Shown here: positions 18,915-28,244 of the stretch, piece after piece
Layout: each line of letters begins with the position of its first letter
Numbering within the stretch: the stretch's first letter is position 1
Source: Treponema pallidum subsp. pallidum str. Nichols
GTDB lineage: Bacteria; Spirochaetota; Spirochaetia; Treponematales; Treponemataceae
DNA: 64,000 nucleotides
NCBI RefSeq assembly: GCF_000410535.2
Contig: NC_021490.2
Coordinates: 282,501-346,500, forward strand
Direction: 5' to 3'
The notes under the pieces: model-generated
Told to the model about the DNA's origin: nothing
Database searches by the model: none
The model's input: the letters and a program-made list of their open reading frames with translations, nothing else
Program-made: the position numbers and the translations under genes

Positions 18915-19842
18915 CGAGAAAAATGTTGCACACACGGTGGTGGGTGGTCAACTCTGTCCGGTGGCGTCTGCTTTTTTAGGTGCAGTAGTACTCAATCGGG
19001 GAGTGCGGTGGAATCGGGCAGAGTTTTTTGCGCAACTGACTACCCTTGGCATCGCGCCCATTGTATCGGTGGAGCGGAGTGCAGCAGCTCCAGATGTTAC
19101 CGGTCTTGCTGAGCGTTTCCCCTTCGTTAAGTTTATCACACCGCTTGAGTGTATTTCGGTTGGAGAAATGATCAATTTAGGTGTTGCAGAACTTGATGTC
19201 ATGTATGTTTTAGTTCTGTGGAGCGACATGCGCATAGATCCGCAGGGTATGAGCCAGCACATACAGGATATCTTGCGCACGAATACGCACATGTGTATTG
19301 CGCCGCAATTGTGTTCTTCCCACAGTACTGTACTCCCAACGCAAATTGTCCCTGCCTTGCGAAAAAGTGACTTCTTTACACAGCCTACGGAATGTACGAC
19401 TAACCATACGCCTACGATATACCCGTATGATTTTGTTGGAATATACCATCGGGACCGGTTTATCCAATGCGGAGGTTTTGATTTTACCATCGCGAATGCA
19501 TATTGGCAAAATCTTGATTTTGGATTGCGTTCTTATTTGTGGGGGGAGTGCATAGAGGTTAATACGCAAATAAGACTGTTTTATGAGGCTCTTCCCCCGC
19601 AAGAGGATGCAAGTGCAGATGGTTCGTACCGCATCTTTTATCTGAAAAACCTTGCGCCACTCCTAGAGAAGGATAGGGCCTTTATTTCGGGCACGCAGTT
19701 TTTTTCATTTTTTAGAAATTCTGGTCTGCATCTAATAGAGGCGTACCGTCTCTTTCGGGACGCTCAGAAATGGGTGGCGGTGAATAGATACCGTTTTAAA
19801 AAAACTGCCGCGCGTTTAGTAAGTGAGTGGGAACCACGTTAA
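18889..19842 (+). CDS. Glycosyltransferase family 2-like protein
   Basis: 317 residues from the ATG giving MSTIPIIFNEKN; the in-frame extension upstream lies inside the spiro-SPASM gene. The fold signs are GT-A like: LDVMYVLVLWSDMRIDPQG (in the place of the DxD loop) and FIQCGGFDFTIANAYWQNLDFGLRSYLWG, which matches the GGFDE...WxxxDxxxR pattern of GT2 enzymes. The canonical DxD is not clear, so activity is uncertain. It sits between the spiro-SPASM gene and a SpsF-SpsG-methyltransferase gene, with overlap on both sides (26 bases; TAATG). Confidence 0.7.
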   Translation: MSTIPIIFNEKNVAHTVVGGQLCPVASAFLGAVVLNRGVRWNRAEFFAQLTTLGIAPIVSVERSAAAPDVTGLAERFPFVKFITPLECISVGEMINLGVAELDVMYVLVLWSDMRIDPQGMSQHIQDILRTNTHMCIAPQLCSSHSTVLPTQIVPALRKSDFFTQPTECTTNHTPTIYPYDFVGIYHRDRFIQCGGFDFTIANAYWQNLDFGLRSYLWGECIEVNTQIRLFYEALPPQEDASADGSYRIFYLKNLAPLLEKDRAFISGTQFFSFFRNSGLHLIEAYRLFRDAQKWVAVNRYRFKKTAARLVSEWEPR

Positions 19843-22415
19843 TGGAGCAGGATCGTTCCGGTGTTGCAGTTATTGTGCAAGCACGCGTTGATTCTACGCG
19901 GTTACCAGGAAAGGCGCTGTTGCCCCTTATGGGGGAGCCGCTGATACATTACGTGTTGCAGGCAACGCGGGTCATCCCTGCAGAAACGTATATTCTTGCG
20001 TGTGATGAACATTCTAAAAAAGATTTTGAACCCGTTGCGCGCGCGCATGGGTTCTACTGTATTTCAGGATCGGCAGAAGATGTGCTCCACCGCTTTTGTA
20101 TCGCAGTTAAGGCTTTTGAGCATTCGTTCCCAATTCGAACCGTCGTGCGGGTTACCGGAGATAACCCTTTTTTGTTTCACGAAGCAGCTGCTGCAGCGCT
20201 CCTGCGTTATGCGGAACTGGACGAGCCAGATTATTTTACCTTCACTGGTCTTCCCTACGGCAGCGGAGTGGAAATATTAAAGGCGCGCTCGTTGCTTTTA
20301 GCAGATCGTCTTCCTTTGGAGGCGTACGACCGTGAGCATGTAGGACCTGCCTTACATCGCCGCCCGGGTATTTTCGTGTGTGTGCGTGAACCTGCCGCTG
20401 CCGCATGGTATCACCCTGATGTGCGAGTAACGGTGGACACGCAGGAAGACTTTCAGCGAGCGCAGCATATGATGGAGTACGTGTGCACGTTGCAGTGTCC
20501 GTTTCCGCTCTCTTCCGATGTTATTTTAGATGCGTATGCGTACGCGCGGCAGGTGGTGGTATTTGTACCCTCAGTGAAAATAGGACAGGGAGCGGGGCAT
20601 TTATATCGGGCGGCGTATTTAGTCTTGCGACTGCAAGGACGTGTGCGCTGTTGCTTGTATGTGCCCGATCGTAGTTTGCTGTGCAAACTGTCTACTCCCT
20701 TTCCTGAGGAACTGATAGTGGACACGGTTCCTGCGGATGCATCACTGATAGTGGTCGACAACTTCCGTACTTCTACGTGCGAGATTGAATTACTTCAGCG
20801 TACTGCACCAGTGCTTGCTCTGGATGAGGGGGGATCTGGACGTCTGAATGCGGATTACTTGATAGATGTATTTCCCGTCTTGCAAAGTCCGGGTCGAAGG
20901 TCGCTGGCCGCTCTTACGAATGTACGTGATAGTGCGTTTATCCCACTTCCAGAGACGAGAAAGGAGCAGGATCTGCCTGTGGCAAACGGCAGATTTTTTC
21001 CTATACCTGGCGTCACCACCGTATTGGTGGTGTATGGGGCAGAAGATACACACGGCCGCGCGCGTTCGTGTGCTGAGCGGATAGCTGCATTAGGTTTTGA
21101 CACCTCAGTGGTAGTTCCTGGTGAAGCGTCTGAACGGACGGACGGTAAGGTGCACATATACCCTTCTTTGCCTCATTTGAAAGAGCATCTCCACCGCTGG
21201 GACGTGGTAGTTACCCATTTTGGTTTTACCGCATTTGAGGCTGCAGCTGCAGGGGCGGCGGTGTTGCTTGTTTCACCAACGCCCTATCATTTTTTACTCT
21301 CGAGTGCAGTGGGTTTTTCTGTTATTCGATCTGCTGATCCTGCTGCGCATGAGTTGTGGTCTCAGATGCAGCAGGGAATTATTATACCCGATGTTGTGAC
21401 GCGACATTCGCAGTGTCGTGATCTGGCAGATGAAATCATGCGCGTTGCGCGGGGGAAAAAACACTGCTGTCCTTTTTGTGGAGAAATGGTAGCGGTGGAT
21501 GTTGTCGGTCGTGCATTACATAAAACCTTTCAGCGCTGTAATGAATGCGATATGATTTTTCTCTCCTTTGTAATTTCAGATCCAGTTCGATACTCCGAGT
21601 CATATTTTTTTGAAGAATACAAGGCACAGTATGGCAAGACTTACCTTGAGGACTTTGACCAAATTCGAATGCATGGTGCGCGCAGGATGGAGGAGATCGA
21701 ACGCTTATATGCAGAAGTTTTTTGTGCAGATGAAGGTAATTCGTTTGCAGTTGATAAAAAGGTTTTAGATGTTGGCTGTGCATATGGCGCTTTCTTGTCT
21801 GCGGCAAAGGCTGCGGGGTGGAATGCTGTTGGGGTTGATGTCTGTGAATTTGCGGTGCGTCATGTGCGAGACACACTCTGCATTCCTGCTTGTGTTGCAA
21901 CGTTTCCATTACTTCCTGAGTGTTTTGACTTTGTGATTCGGCACAGCTTTGCCACGAATCGTCCCCAACAAGTATCTGTTTACATTCGAGAGTGTACGTT
22001 CTCCGCCGTTACCCTGTGGTTTGTGATAGAGCATTTTCAGGACCTGGAGGCGGTACTCAGGAAGGTGGCAGATCTTTTAGTGCCTGGAGGTATTCTTGCC
22101 TTTTCTACCCCTAATTTTGCAGGTGTCACTGGTATGCGTTTTCCGCATCTTTTTTTTGCGCAGAGTCCTTGCGATCATTTTACAATATGGGATGCGCGCA
22201 CGGTAAAAAAGCAGCTCTTGCGCTACGGTTTTACGGTAAAGAAAATAGTGGTGACTGGTCATCATCCCGAGCGATTTTATCCTCACAAGCATTTAAAATC
22301 TGGTGGGTTGAAATGGAAGATGCTGATGGCATTGAGCAAATGGTTCCAATTAGGAGACACTATGGAGGTGTACGCGATAAAGCAAGGAGACGCGCATGGA
22401 TCTGCGAGTAAGTGA
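19842..22415 (+). CDS. Three-domain SpsF / SpsG-like / methyltransferase fusion
   Basis: 857 residues. Residues 1-236: SpsF/CMP-sugar cytidylyltransferase-like domain (VIVQARVDSTRLPGKALLPL, VVRVTGDNPF). About 237-540: SpsG/PseG-like domain with a GHLYRA motif (VKIGQGAGHLYRAAYLV) and a late helix typical of GT-B folds (VVTHFGFTAFEAAAAGAAVL). About 541-857: a zinc ribbon (CCPFCGE and CNECDM) then a class I SAM methyltransferase (VLDVGCAYGAFLSAAKAAG, WFVIEHF). The methyltransferase has an in-frame insert near residues 704-728. Such domains are usually separate genes in polysaccharide or flagellin-glycan loci. Start chosen at the ATG overlapping the previous TAA (TAATG); a GTG five codons earlier is possible. 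Confidence 0.85.
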   Translation: MEQDRSGVAVIVQARVDSTRLPGKALLPLMGEPLIHYVLQATRVIPAETYILACDEHSKKDFEPVARAHGFYCISGSAEDVLHRFCIAVKAFEHSFPIRTVVRVTGDNPFLFHEAAAAALLRYAELDEPDYFTFTGLPYGSGVEILKARSLLLADRLPLEAYDREHVGPALHRRPGIFVCVREPAAAAWYHPDVRVTVDTQEDFQRAQHMMEYVCTLQCPFPLSSDVILDAYAYARQVVVFVPSVKIGQGAGHLYRAAYLVLRLQGRVRCCLYVPDRSLLCKLSTPFPEELIVDTVPADASLIVVDNFRTSTCEIELLQRTAPVLALDEGGSGRLNADYLIDVFPVLQSPGRRSLAALTNVRDSAFIPLPETRKEQDLPVANGRFFPIPGVTTVLVVYGAEDTHGRARSCAERIAALGFDTSVVVPGEASERTDGKVHIYPSLPHLKEHLHRWDVVVTHFGFTAFEAAAAGAAVLLVSPTPYHFLLSSAVGFSVIRSADPAAHELWSQMQQGIIIPDVVTRHSQCRDLADEIMRVARGKKHCCPFCGEMVAVDVVGRALHKTFQRCNECDMIFLSFVISDPVRYSESYFFEEYKAQYGKTYLEDFDQIRMHGARRMEEIERLYAEVFCADEGNSFAVDKKVLDVGCAYGAFLSAAKAAGWNAVGVDVCEFAVRHVRDTLCIPACVATFPLLPECFDFVIRHSFATNRPQQVSVYIRECTFSAVTLWFVIEHFQDLEAVLRKVADLLVPGGILAFSTPNFAGVTGMRFPHLFFAQSPCDHFTIWDARTVKKQLLRYGFTVKKIVVTGHHPERFYPHKHLKSGGLKWKMLMALSKWFQLGDTMEVYAIKQGDAHGSASK

Positions 22416-22469
22416 AGTTGCCGTGTTGTTTTTTGGGTGTGCACTTGTTCAAGTTCAGAGGTGATGTTG

Positions 22470-23303
22470 ATGTCAGGCGCACAGGTTAGGTTGGTGGTTA
22501 CCGATATGGACGGTACTTTTTTGGATAGCGAAAATAACATTCCACCTGAGAATAAGCAGGCGGTAAAGTGTCTGCACGAGAAGAATATCCCTTTTGTTAT
22601 TGCAACTGGTAGGATGCTGCCTATGGTGCAGGAGTATGTGCGGCAGTTGCAGTTGGTTGGACCGGTTGTTGGGTATAACGGGGGAATGATCCGTGAAATT
22701 AAGACGGGCAAAACTATTTTTCAAAAATGTTTTGCTGCTGAAGCATTTGCTCGTGTTTTGGAATACGGCATGGCGCATCGCCTAGATTACCTAGTTTATA
22801 CGTCTGACAGTGTATATGCACCGGACTACAGTGTCCGTATACGGGCGTTCCATGAATACAATCGTTTGGCCCGTCGTGGGGGGAGCGCGCTTATCCCTAT
22901 CTTTCCCATAGAAGCACTATCAGGCGATCGGCAGCGACAGGTTATGAAAATCCTTGTGCAAAATTTTTCTCCCTCAGATCTTGAAACAGCAGCTGAGTTT
23001 ATTGGCAGTTTGCATGGAGTGCACTGTGAACACTCCATGCCGCACCTGATTGATGTAATGCCCGAGGGAGTGGATAAAGGGAATGCCCTGCATATATTGT
23101 GCCAGTACTACGGCATTTCTTTGGAACAAGTATGCGTGTTTGGTGATCAGAGGAATGATATCGTCATGTTCAAAGCAGCGGGCGTTTCCTTTTGTATGCG
23201 TAATGGTCATGAGGAAGCAAAAAAACACGCAACGTATATTGCCGAATCTAATGATGATGCAGGTTTTGCACAGGCTTTGAAGCGCTATGGGGTGGTAGAG
23301 TAA
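22470..23303 (+). CDS. Cof-type HAD superfamily phosphatase
   Basis: 277 residues with the HAD motifs of the Cof/YidA subfamily: VVTDMDGTFLD (nucleophile Asp), FVIATGRML, and VCVFGDQRNDIVMFKAAG (acidic motif GDxxND). These enzymes remove phosphate from sugar phosphates or nucleotides, including FMN; specificity cannot be read from sequence. The ATG at 22470 has AGAGG eight bases upstream; in-frame starts at 22437 and 22464 exist but lack such spacing. Confidence 0.88.
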   Translation: MSGAQVRLVVTDMDGTFLDSENNIPPENKQAVKCLHEKNIPFVIATGRMLPMVQEYVRQLQLVGPVVGYNGGMIREIKTGKTIFQKCFAAEAFARVLEYGMAHRLDYLVYTSDSVYAPDYSVRIRAFHEYNRLARRGGSALIPIFPIEALSGDRQRQVMKILVQNFSPSDLETAAEFIGSLHGVHCEHSMPHLIDVMPEGVDKGNALHILCQYYGISLEQVCVFGDQRNDIVMFKAAGVSFCMRNGHEEAKKHATYIAESNDDAGFAQALKRYGVVE

Positions 23304-23339
23304 AGAGGGCAGTGCTTTTTTAGGGAAAAGGAAGATCGC

Positions 23340-24221
23340 ATGGTGCGTTCTGCGCGTTCAGAGTACAAGTGTCGCCTGTGTGCCCGTTGTGATGGATACG
23401 GGTGTCGTGGTCAGTTACCAGGGATGGGGGGTGTTTTTAACAGTGCGAATTTTATCGCGAACTGCCTTGCATGGAAAAAATATGTTCCGCAAAGGCATGA
23501 ACTACCGGTCGTGCGTCTTGCGCCTATGACGGGTGCAGTTGAAAACGTCGGATATCCTGACGAGGTCTCGTTTTATTATCGGCTCATCGAAGCGGTGTCC
23601 GGAACGGGTGTCCTGTTGAGTGTGGGAGATGGTTGTCCGGACATCAAACTGCAGTCGGGTATTGCTGCGTTGCGTTCCTTCAAAAAGAAGGCTGCAGTGT
23701 TTATCAAACCGTATGTGAACAAAAAAATTTTTGAACGTATCGAGTGGGGTCGGGACGTTGCGGAGTTTGTGGGTGTGGATATCGATGCGTACCATATTGT
23801 GACCATGAGAGATAAAGTGCAGTTAGAGAAAAAGACTCCTACGCACCTTCGTGCAGTCAGACGTTTTGCAAAACTTCCTATCGTGGTGAAAGGAATTTTT
23901 GCGCCGCGCGATGTCGAATTAGTCAGAGAGTTGAAACCGGATGTCGCTATCGTATCAAATCATGGAGGCAGGGTTGAAACTGCGCGCGGAAGCACAGCGG
24001 ACTTTCTTTTTGAATACGGTGGAGAGTTAGCGCGCTGTGCCGGTGAAGTGTGGGTAGACGGTGGTATTCGCAGTTATGCGCATTTGTGCGCAGCACGGGA
24101 GTTGGGTGCGCAGCAGGTGCTGATAGGGCGTCCTTTTATCACAGCTCTTCTCAAAGGAGGAAAGGGTGGGGTGCAACTTCTCGTGCGGAATATGACGGAT
24201 AGGTCCGTTCGGTGTGTATGA
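23340..24221 (+). CDS. FMN-dependent alpha-hydroxy acid dehydrogenase family
   Basis: 293 residues with a TIM-barrel FMN site: [24 protein letters not shown] (catalytic His and substrate Arg), [20 protein letters not shown] and QVLIGRPF. This is the lactate/glycolate oxidase-dehydrogenase fold. It is shorter than the usual 350-400 residues and begins with a compact cysteine cluster ([14 protein letters not shown], residues 11-24) not found in classic members, suggesting a metal or cluster site. Substrate unknown. A good ribosome site (GGAAG, 23330-23334) precedes the ATG. The stop overlaps the next gene start (ATGA). Confidence 0.82.
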
Positions 24222-25465
24222 TGGGAAGTGTGTTTTCTAGGAAGGGAATGCTGTGTGTTCTTGCAGTCTGGTGCGCGGCAAGTGCGGCGTACCCTCTGCG
24301 CTTGCGCTACAAGTTTCGTAAGGGGGATACGCACCGTATCAACTCGCTGATACGCGAGGATGTGTTTGTGAACGATACGCTTGCTCACACGGCGGAGATT
24401 ACGAATCGAATCACGGTGCATGTTTCCGAAGTACGTGTTGCACACGGGTCGGCGCCTGATGCGGCGCGGTATGTGTGTCACTTCATGACATCCGAGAAAA
24501 GTCCCAATAATACGTTTCGTTGGGGGAGGCACTACGAAAGTATTTTCTGGCGCGACGCATTTGGTGTGTATGATATTGATCGTTCATTCTTCATGCCGGT
24601 AGTACGGAATGTGCCGGTGTTTCCTGATTATGATATCGAAGTTGGAGATACCTGGGAGCATGAAGCAGAAGAAGCGCATGATCTGCGTGACGGCTTTGGT
24701 ATCCAAACGCCCTTCATTGTGCCGTTTACCGTGTCGTATACCTACCGTGGTGAAGTTCAGCGTGGTAGTCGGCGCTATCATCACATTACTGCGGCGTATT
24801 CTATGAGTTATGAGTCGCCCAAACGGACACATGGCGTGCAGCGCAATGCAAAAGAAGGAATGTATCCGGTGCGTACTACGGGCGTTTCTAAGCAAAATTT
24901 GTATTGGGATAACGAACTTGGGAACATAGCTGAGTACGACGATGAGTTTCGCATTCTCTTATACCTGAGTGGAGGAACGGTTTTGAGATATCAGGGTACT
25001 GCGACGGCAAAGAATTTTGCACCTGAGCGCTTTGATCCTGCACGCACGGTGGTGGAACTGCAAGAAACGCTCAAGGACTTGCATATGCCTGATGCGAAGG
25101 TGCGTGAAACAGAAGAGGGAGTAACCATCAGTATAGAAAATGTTCAATTTGACGCAGACTCTGCATCCCTTGCACCTTCTGAGTACGAGAAGCTGCGCAA
25201 AATAGCAGAACTTTTGCGCGCGTTTCCCGATCGAGAGTTGTTGGTGTCTGGACATGCGGCACGACGGGGGTCTGTGCAGGATCAACAGAGGATTTCTGAA
25301 GAGCGTGCTGATGTGGTTGCACGTTACCTGCAGGAATTAGGTGTTGTGGATGCAGCGCATGTATATACGCGCGGTTGTGGTGCGCAGCAGTCTATTGCGC
25401 CAAATGATTCAGAGGATGGTCGTAGAAAAAACCGACGGGTAGAAATCACTATCATAAGTAAGTAA
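24218..25465 (+). CDS. OmpA-domain envelope protein (TP0292-type)
   Basis: 415 residues: signal peptide (about 1-27, ending ASAAYPLRL), a beta-rich central domain (about 30-285), and a C-terminal OmpA-like peptidoglycan-binding domain (about 300-413; [50 protein letters not shown]). The conserved Asp and Arg that grip diaminopimelate-type peptides have counterparts ([14 protein letters not shown]). It should sit in the periplasm and tie the envelope to peptidoglycan. The ATG overlaps the preceding stop (ATGA); the next ATG (24221) is also possible. Confidence 0.88.
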
Positions 25466-25630
25466 AGTGTTGCCCTGTGCGCATGACGCGTGTGCGTTCG
25501 CTGTGCCTTGCGTATGCAAGGTGTGTTCGCTTGGGTGTGTTTCGTTGTATTAGCCTGCGCGGATGGGCTCCCTATCGTGCGGTTGAGACGGTGCTTGTCC
25601 AGTCCGCGTTGACAAGTGTGGAGAGATTGC

Positions 25631-26896
25631 ATGAGATGTTCAGGGTTTACTGATTTGGCGATCGTCGCCTGTCCTGGTGGCGAGCACTTCGCGGACGAAA
25701 CTATCAAACATTTGACGCGTGTGTGTGAACGCAAGTTTCACCAGAGAATGGACCGTTTGACGGACCGCTACGGTCTTGACTCGGGGTCGGTGATACGAGA
25801 TGCGAACTTTTACCGGGACCTTTTTTCCACAGAGTTGTGTGCGCACGATGACGTACGTCGTTTTAATCCACCGCATTTTAAGGTGGATGCACAGTTTATC
25901 TGTTTTCTAAATGGTGAGTTAAAAACGCAAATTAATGAATGTATTCGTGGCAAGGACGTTTTTATTTTCCAAGATGTAGAAAATCATCAACCAGTCCTGG
26001 TGAATAACGGAAAAAGTAAAAAAATATTCTCCGTGAATGATCACGTGATGATGCTCATTGTGACCATAGATGCAGTTCGGCACGCGGGAGCTGGGCGCGT
26101 TACCTTGGTTTTACCCACTTATCCGTATAGCCGTCAGCACAAAAAGTGTGGACGTGAGGGACTGACGGCGGGTTTGCTCGGGAGTGTATATGAGTATCTT
26201 GGCGTGAGTCACATTGTCACTCTTGATTTGCATTCACGTGAGATTGAAAATGCCTTTCATCGCACGCGGCTTGAAAACTTACACGCCAGTTATCAGATTA
26301 TCCGGGAGTTGGCAAAGATTGAAAATCTTTCTGACCCCGATATCCCTTTTGTAGTAGTGGCGCCGGACAGCGGGGCGGTTGAACGGAATAAATTTTATTC
26401 TTCTGGTTTAAAAAAGCCACTCGCGATGATTTATAAGGTGCGTGATTATTCGGTGGTCGCGCAAAATGCAAAGCAGAGCAATATTGTAGAAATTAACTTG
26501 CTCGGCGATGTGGAGGGGAAGACGGCGTTTATTGCTGACGATATGCTTGGCAGCGGAGGTACGATGCTAAAGGCGATGGAATTTTTGAAAAGTCGCGGAG
26601 CAAAGCAGGTGATCGCGGCAGTGAGTTTACCTTTCTTTACGGGAAATGCACTTGAGTTATTTGATGAAGCGTACGAGAAACGGTATTTCTCTCGGATTAT
26701 TGGCACAAATGCGGTGTTCCACACACAGCTTTCGCACAAGCAGTGGTATACTGAAACCGATGTGTCAGGGTTGTTCGCGCGCGTCATCGCGCGCATTCAT
26801 CATAATCAATCGTTGAGCAGTCTCTTGGATGATCGCAGTATCATCGAGCGACTCCTACACGCTCGCTTGTCCGTTGCGGGGACACCGCGCGCATAG
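25631..26896 (+). CDS. prs: Ribose-phosphate pyrophosphokinase (PRPP synthetase)
   Basis: 421 residues, longer than the usual 310-320. Recognisable parts are KDVFIFQDVENHQP, a divergent active-site region with Arg, Gln and His in TYPYSRQHKKCGREG, HIVTLDLHSREIENAF, VVVAPDSGAVERNKFYSSGL and the PRPP loop AFIADDMLGSGGTMLKA. It makes PRPP from ribose 5-phosphate, the entry to purine salvage and nucleotide synthesis. The extra length is mainly an N-terminal 90 residues and an internal extension. The ATG at 25631 has GGAGAG five bases upstream. Confidence 0.87.
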   Translation: MRCSGFTDLAIVACPGGEHFADETIKHLTRVCERKFHQRMDRLTDRYGLDSGSVIRDANFYRDLFSTELCAHDDVRRFNPPHFKVDAQFICFLNGELKTQINECIRGKDVFIFQDVENHQPVLVNNGKSKKIFSVNDHVMMLIVTIDAVRHAGAGRVTLVLPTYPYSRQHKKCGREGLTAGLLGSVYEYLGVSHIVTLDLHSREIENAFHRTRLENLHASYQIIRELAKIENLSDPDIPFVVVAPDSGAVERNKFYSSGLKKPLAMIYKVRDYSVVAQNAKQSNIVEINLLGDVEGKTAFIADDMLGSGGTMLKAMEFLKSRGAKQVIAAVSLPFFTGNALELFDEAYEKRYFSRIIGTNAVFHTQLSHKQWYTETDVSGLFARVIARIHHNQSLSSLLDDRSIIERLLHARLSVAGTPRA

Positions 26897-26914
26897 GGTA
26901 GCGTCGCAACGGAC

Positions 26915-28159
26915 ATGGGTTCGGGGATCTTTGTCGCGGACATCGGTACGTCTTCCCTAAAAGCGGCGATTATTTCCCAAGATGGAAAGGTGTTACAGTA
27001 CCAGCGCGTGTTCTTTCCTCAGCCGGTGAAGGCCCAGGATTGGGTGCGTTCATTTTTTACGGTGTTTGAGCGGTTGCGTGCCGTGCATCACGTTATTGCC
27101 ATTACTATTTCGGGCAATGGACCGAGCGTCGTTGCCGTGCACAAGAAGAGTCATGCCGAGGATCAACTGATTTTGTGGAATCAAGCGGGGGCGTCTGATC
27201 CCCGGTGCGGTGTTTCTCTTTTTTTGCCAAAGGTTTTGCTCCTTTTGCAGCGATTGCATTTTTGTGCGCGTGATGTACAGTTTTTTCTTTCTTCTCACGA
27301 ATACTTGATATATCGACTCACGGGGTGTGCGGTTACGGTATTACCAGAGCGACGTTACATGCCGACGTACTGGACGTCTGAGAGTTTACGCGCGTGTGCG
27401 TTACCTGAAACGCTCTTTGCGCCGTTCGTGGCTCCTGGCTCAATTGTTGCCTCCTATCGGGGAATACCGGTAGTCTGCGGCGCGCCGGACTTTGCGGCAG
27501 CACTCATTGGAACAAATACGTTACATGCAGGGAGCGGATGCGATCGGGCAGGATCCAGCGAGGGGTTAAATGTATGTGTTCGTCTGCCTCCTGCGATCAG
27601 GTCTGCGGATGCAAGGGTCCGCGTGTTACCGTCTTTGAGAGCAGATTTTTGGAATGTCTCGTTTTTAATTGCGGATTCAGGGAGTCGTTTTGCCTCTTAT
27701 ATGCGGCGCACCCATGCTCAAGGGTTTGGGGAACGGATGGGTCAAATTATGGCGTTACCTTTTCAGCTGCATGATGCGTATCCCCCCACCGTGGTGGGAG
27801 AAGGGAGACAGCTGGTAGAGGATCTTGCCTTTGAGGTGTGTGCAGGTCTGGAGTATCTGGAGTCTGTGACCCAGTTGCAACCGGTATACACCGTTTCAGG
27901 TGGACAGGCAAAGGATAGTCGTTGGTTGCAGCTTAAGGCTGATGTCAGTGGGCGTTGTTTTGTGTTACCAGAAATTCATGACGCAGAACTGACAGGAAAC
28001 GCGGCGCTCGCGTGTGTTGCCTTGGATTTTGATGCGGATATGCAAACAGCAGCGCAACGGCTGTGTCGTCTCAAGCGTGAGTTTATTCCCAACCGTGCCA
28101 GACACGAACAGTATGCACAGAAGCGTCTTTTGCGTGCTGCGCGTGAGGCACAGGGGTAG
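26915..28159 (+). CDS. FGGY-family carbohydrate kinase
   Basis: 414 residues of the FGGY (xylulokinase/glycerol kinase) family: N-terminal phosphate loop VADIGTSSLKAAII, IAITISGNGPSVV, and the second domain motif YTVSGGQAKDSRWLQLKADV followed by AELTGNAALACVAL. Usual members have 480-520 residues, so this is a shortened form; several middle segments are missing or divergent (it has LNVCVRLPPAIRS where a conserved ATP-site segment is expected). Substrate cannot be assigned. It follows prs by 18 bases and is probably in the same transcript. Confidence 0.8.
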   Translation: MGSGIFVADIGTSSLKAAIISQDGKVLQYQRVFFPQPVKAQDWVRSFFTVFERLRAVHHVIAITISGNGPSVVAVHKKSHAEDQLILWNQAGASDPRCGVSLFLPKVLLLLQRLHFCARDVQFFLSSHEYLIYRLTGCAVTVLPERRYMPTYWTSESLRACALPETLFAPFVAPGSIVASYRGIPVVCGAPDFAAALIGTNTLHAGSGCDRAGSSEGLNVCVRLPPAIRSADARVRVLPSLRADFWNVSFLIADSGSRFASYMRRTHAQGFGERMGQIMALPFQLHDAYPPTVVGEGRQLVEDLAFEVCAGLEYLESVTQLQPVYTVSGGQAKDSRWLQLKADVSGRCFVLPEIHDAELTGNAALACVALDFDADMQTAAQRLCRLKREFIPNRARHEQYAQKRLLRAAREAQG

Positions 28160-28186
28160 TCAGCGCAAGATACGCAGGAATATCGG

Positions 28187-28208
28187 GTGTTCAGCACATT
28201 CTGAACAC
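28187..28208 (+). repeat. Perfect inverted repeat between sugar kinase and coaE
   Basis: GTGTTCAG (28187-28194) pairs with CTGAACAC (28201-28208) around a 6-base loop. There is no T-run after it, so a rho-independent terminator is unlikely. It directly abuts the candidate coaE -35 (TTGAGG, 28209-28214), so it could be an operator or a transcript-end hairpin. Confidence 0.5.
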
Positions 28209-28238
28209 TTGAGGACGGTGCGTGTTTGACGTTACGCT
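28209..28238 (+). promoter_or_regulatory. Candidate promoter of coaE
   Basis: TTGAGG (28209-28214, 4 of 6) and TACGCT (28233-28238, 3 of 6) with an 18-base spacer; the GTG start follows six bases later. Weak by itself, but the placement matches other operon-head genes in the window. Confidence 0.3.
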
Positions 28239-28244
28239 CTCGCT

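Noticed and set aside
25506-25521. CCTTGC-GTAT-GCAAGG hairpin before prs as a terminator
   Set aside because: Short stem with no T-run; left unassigned.
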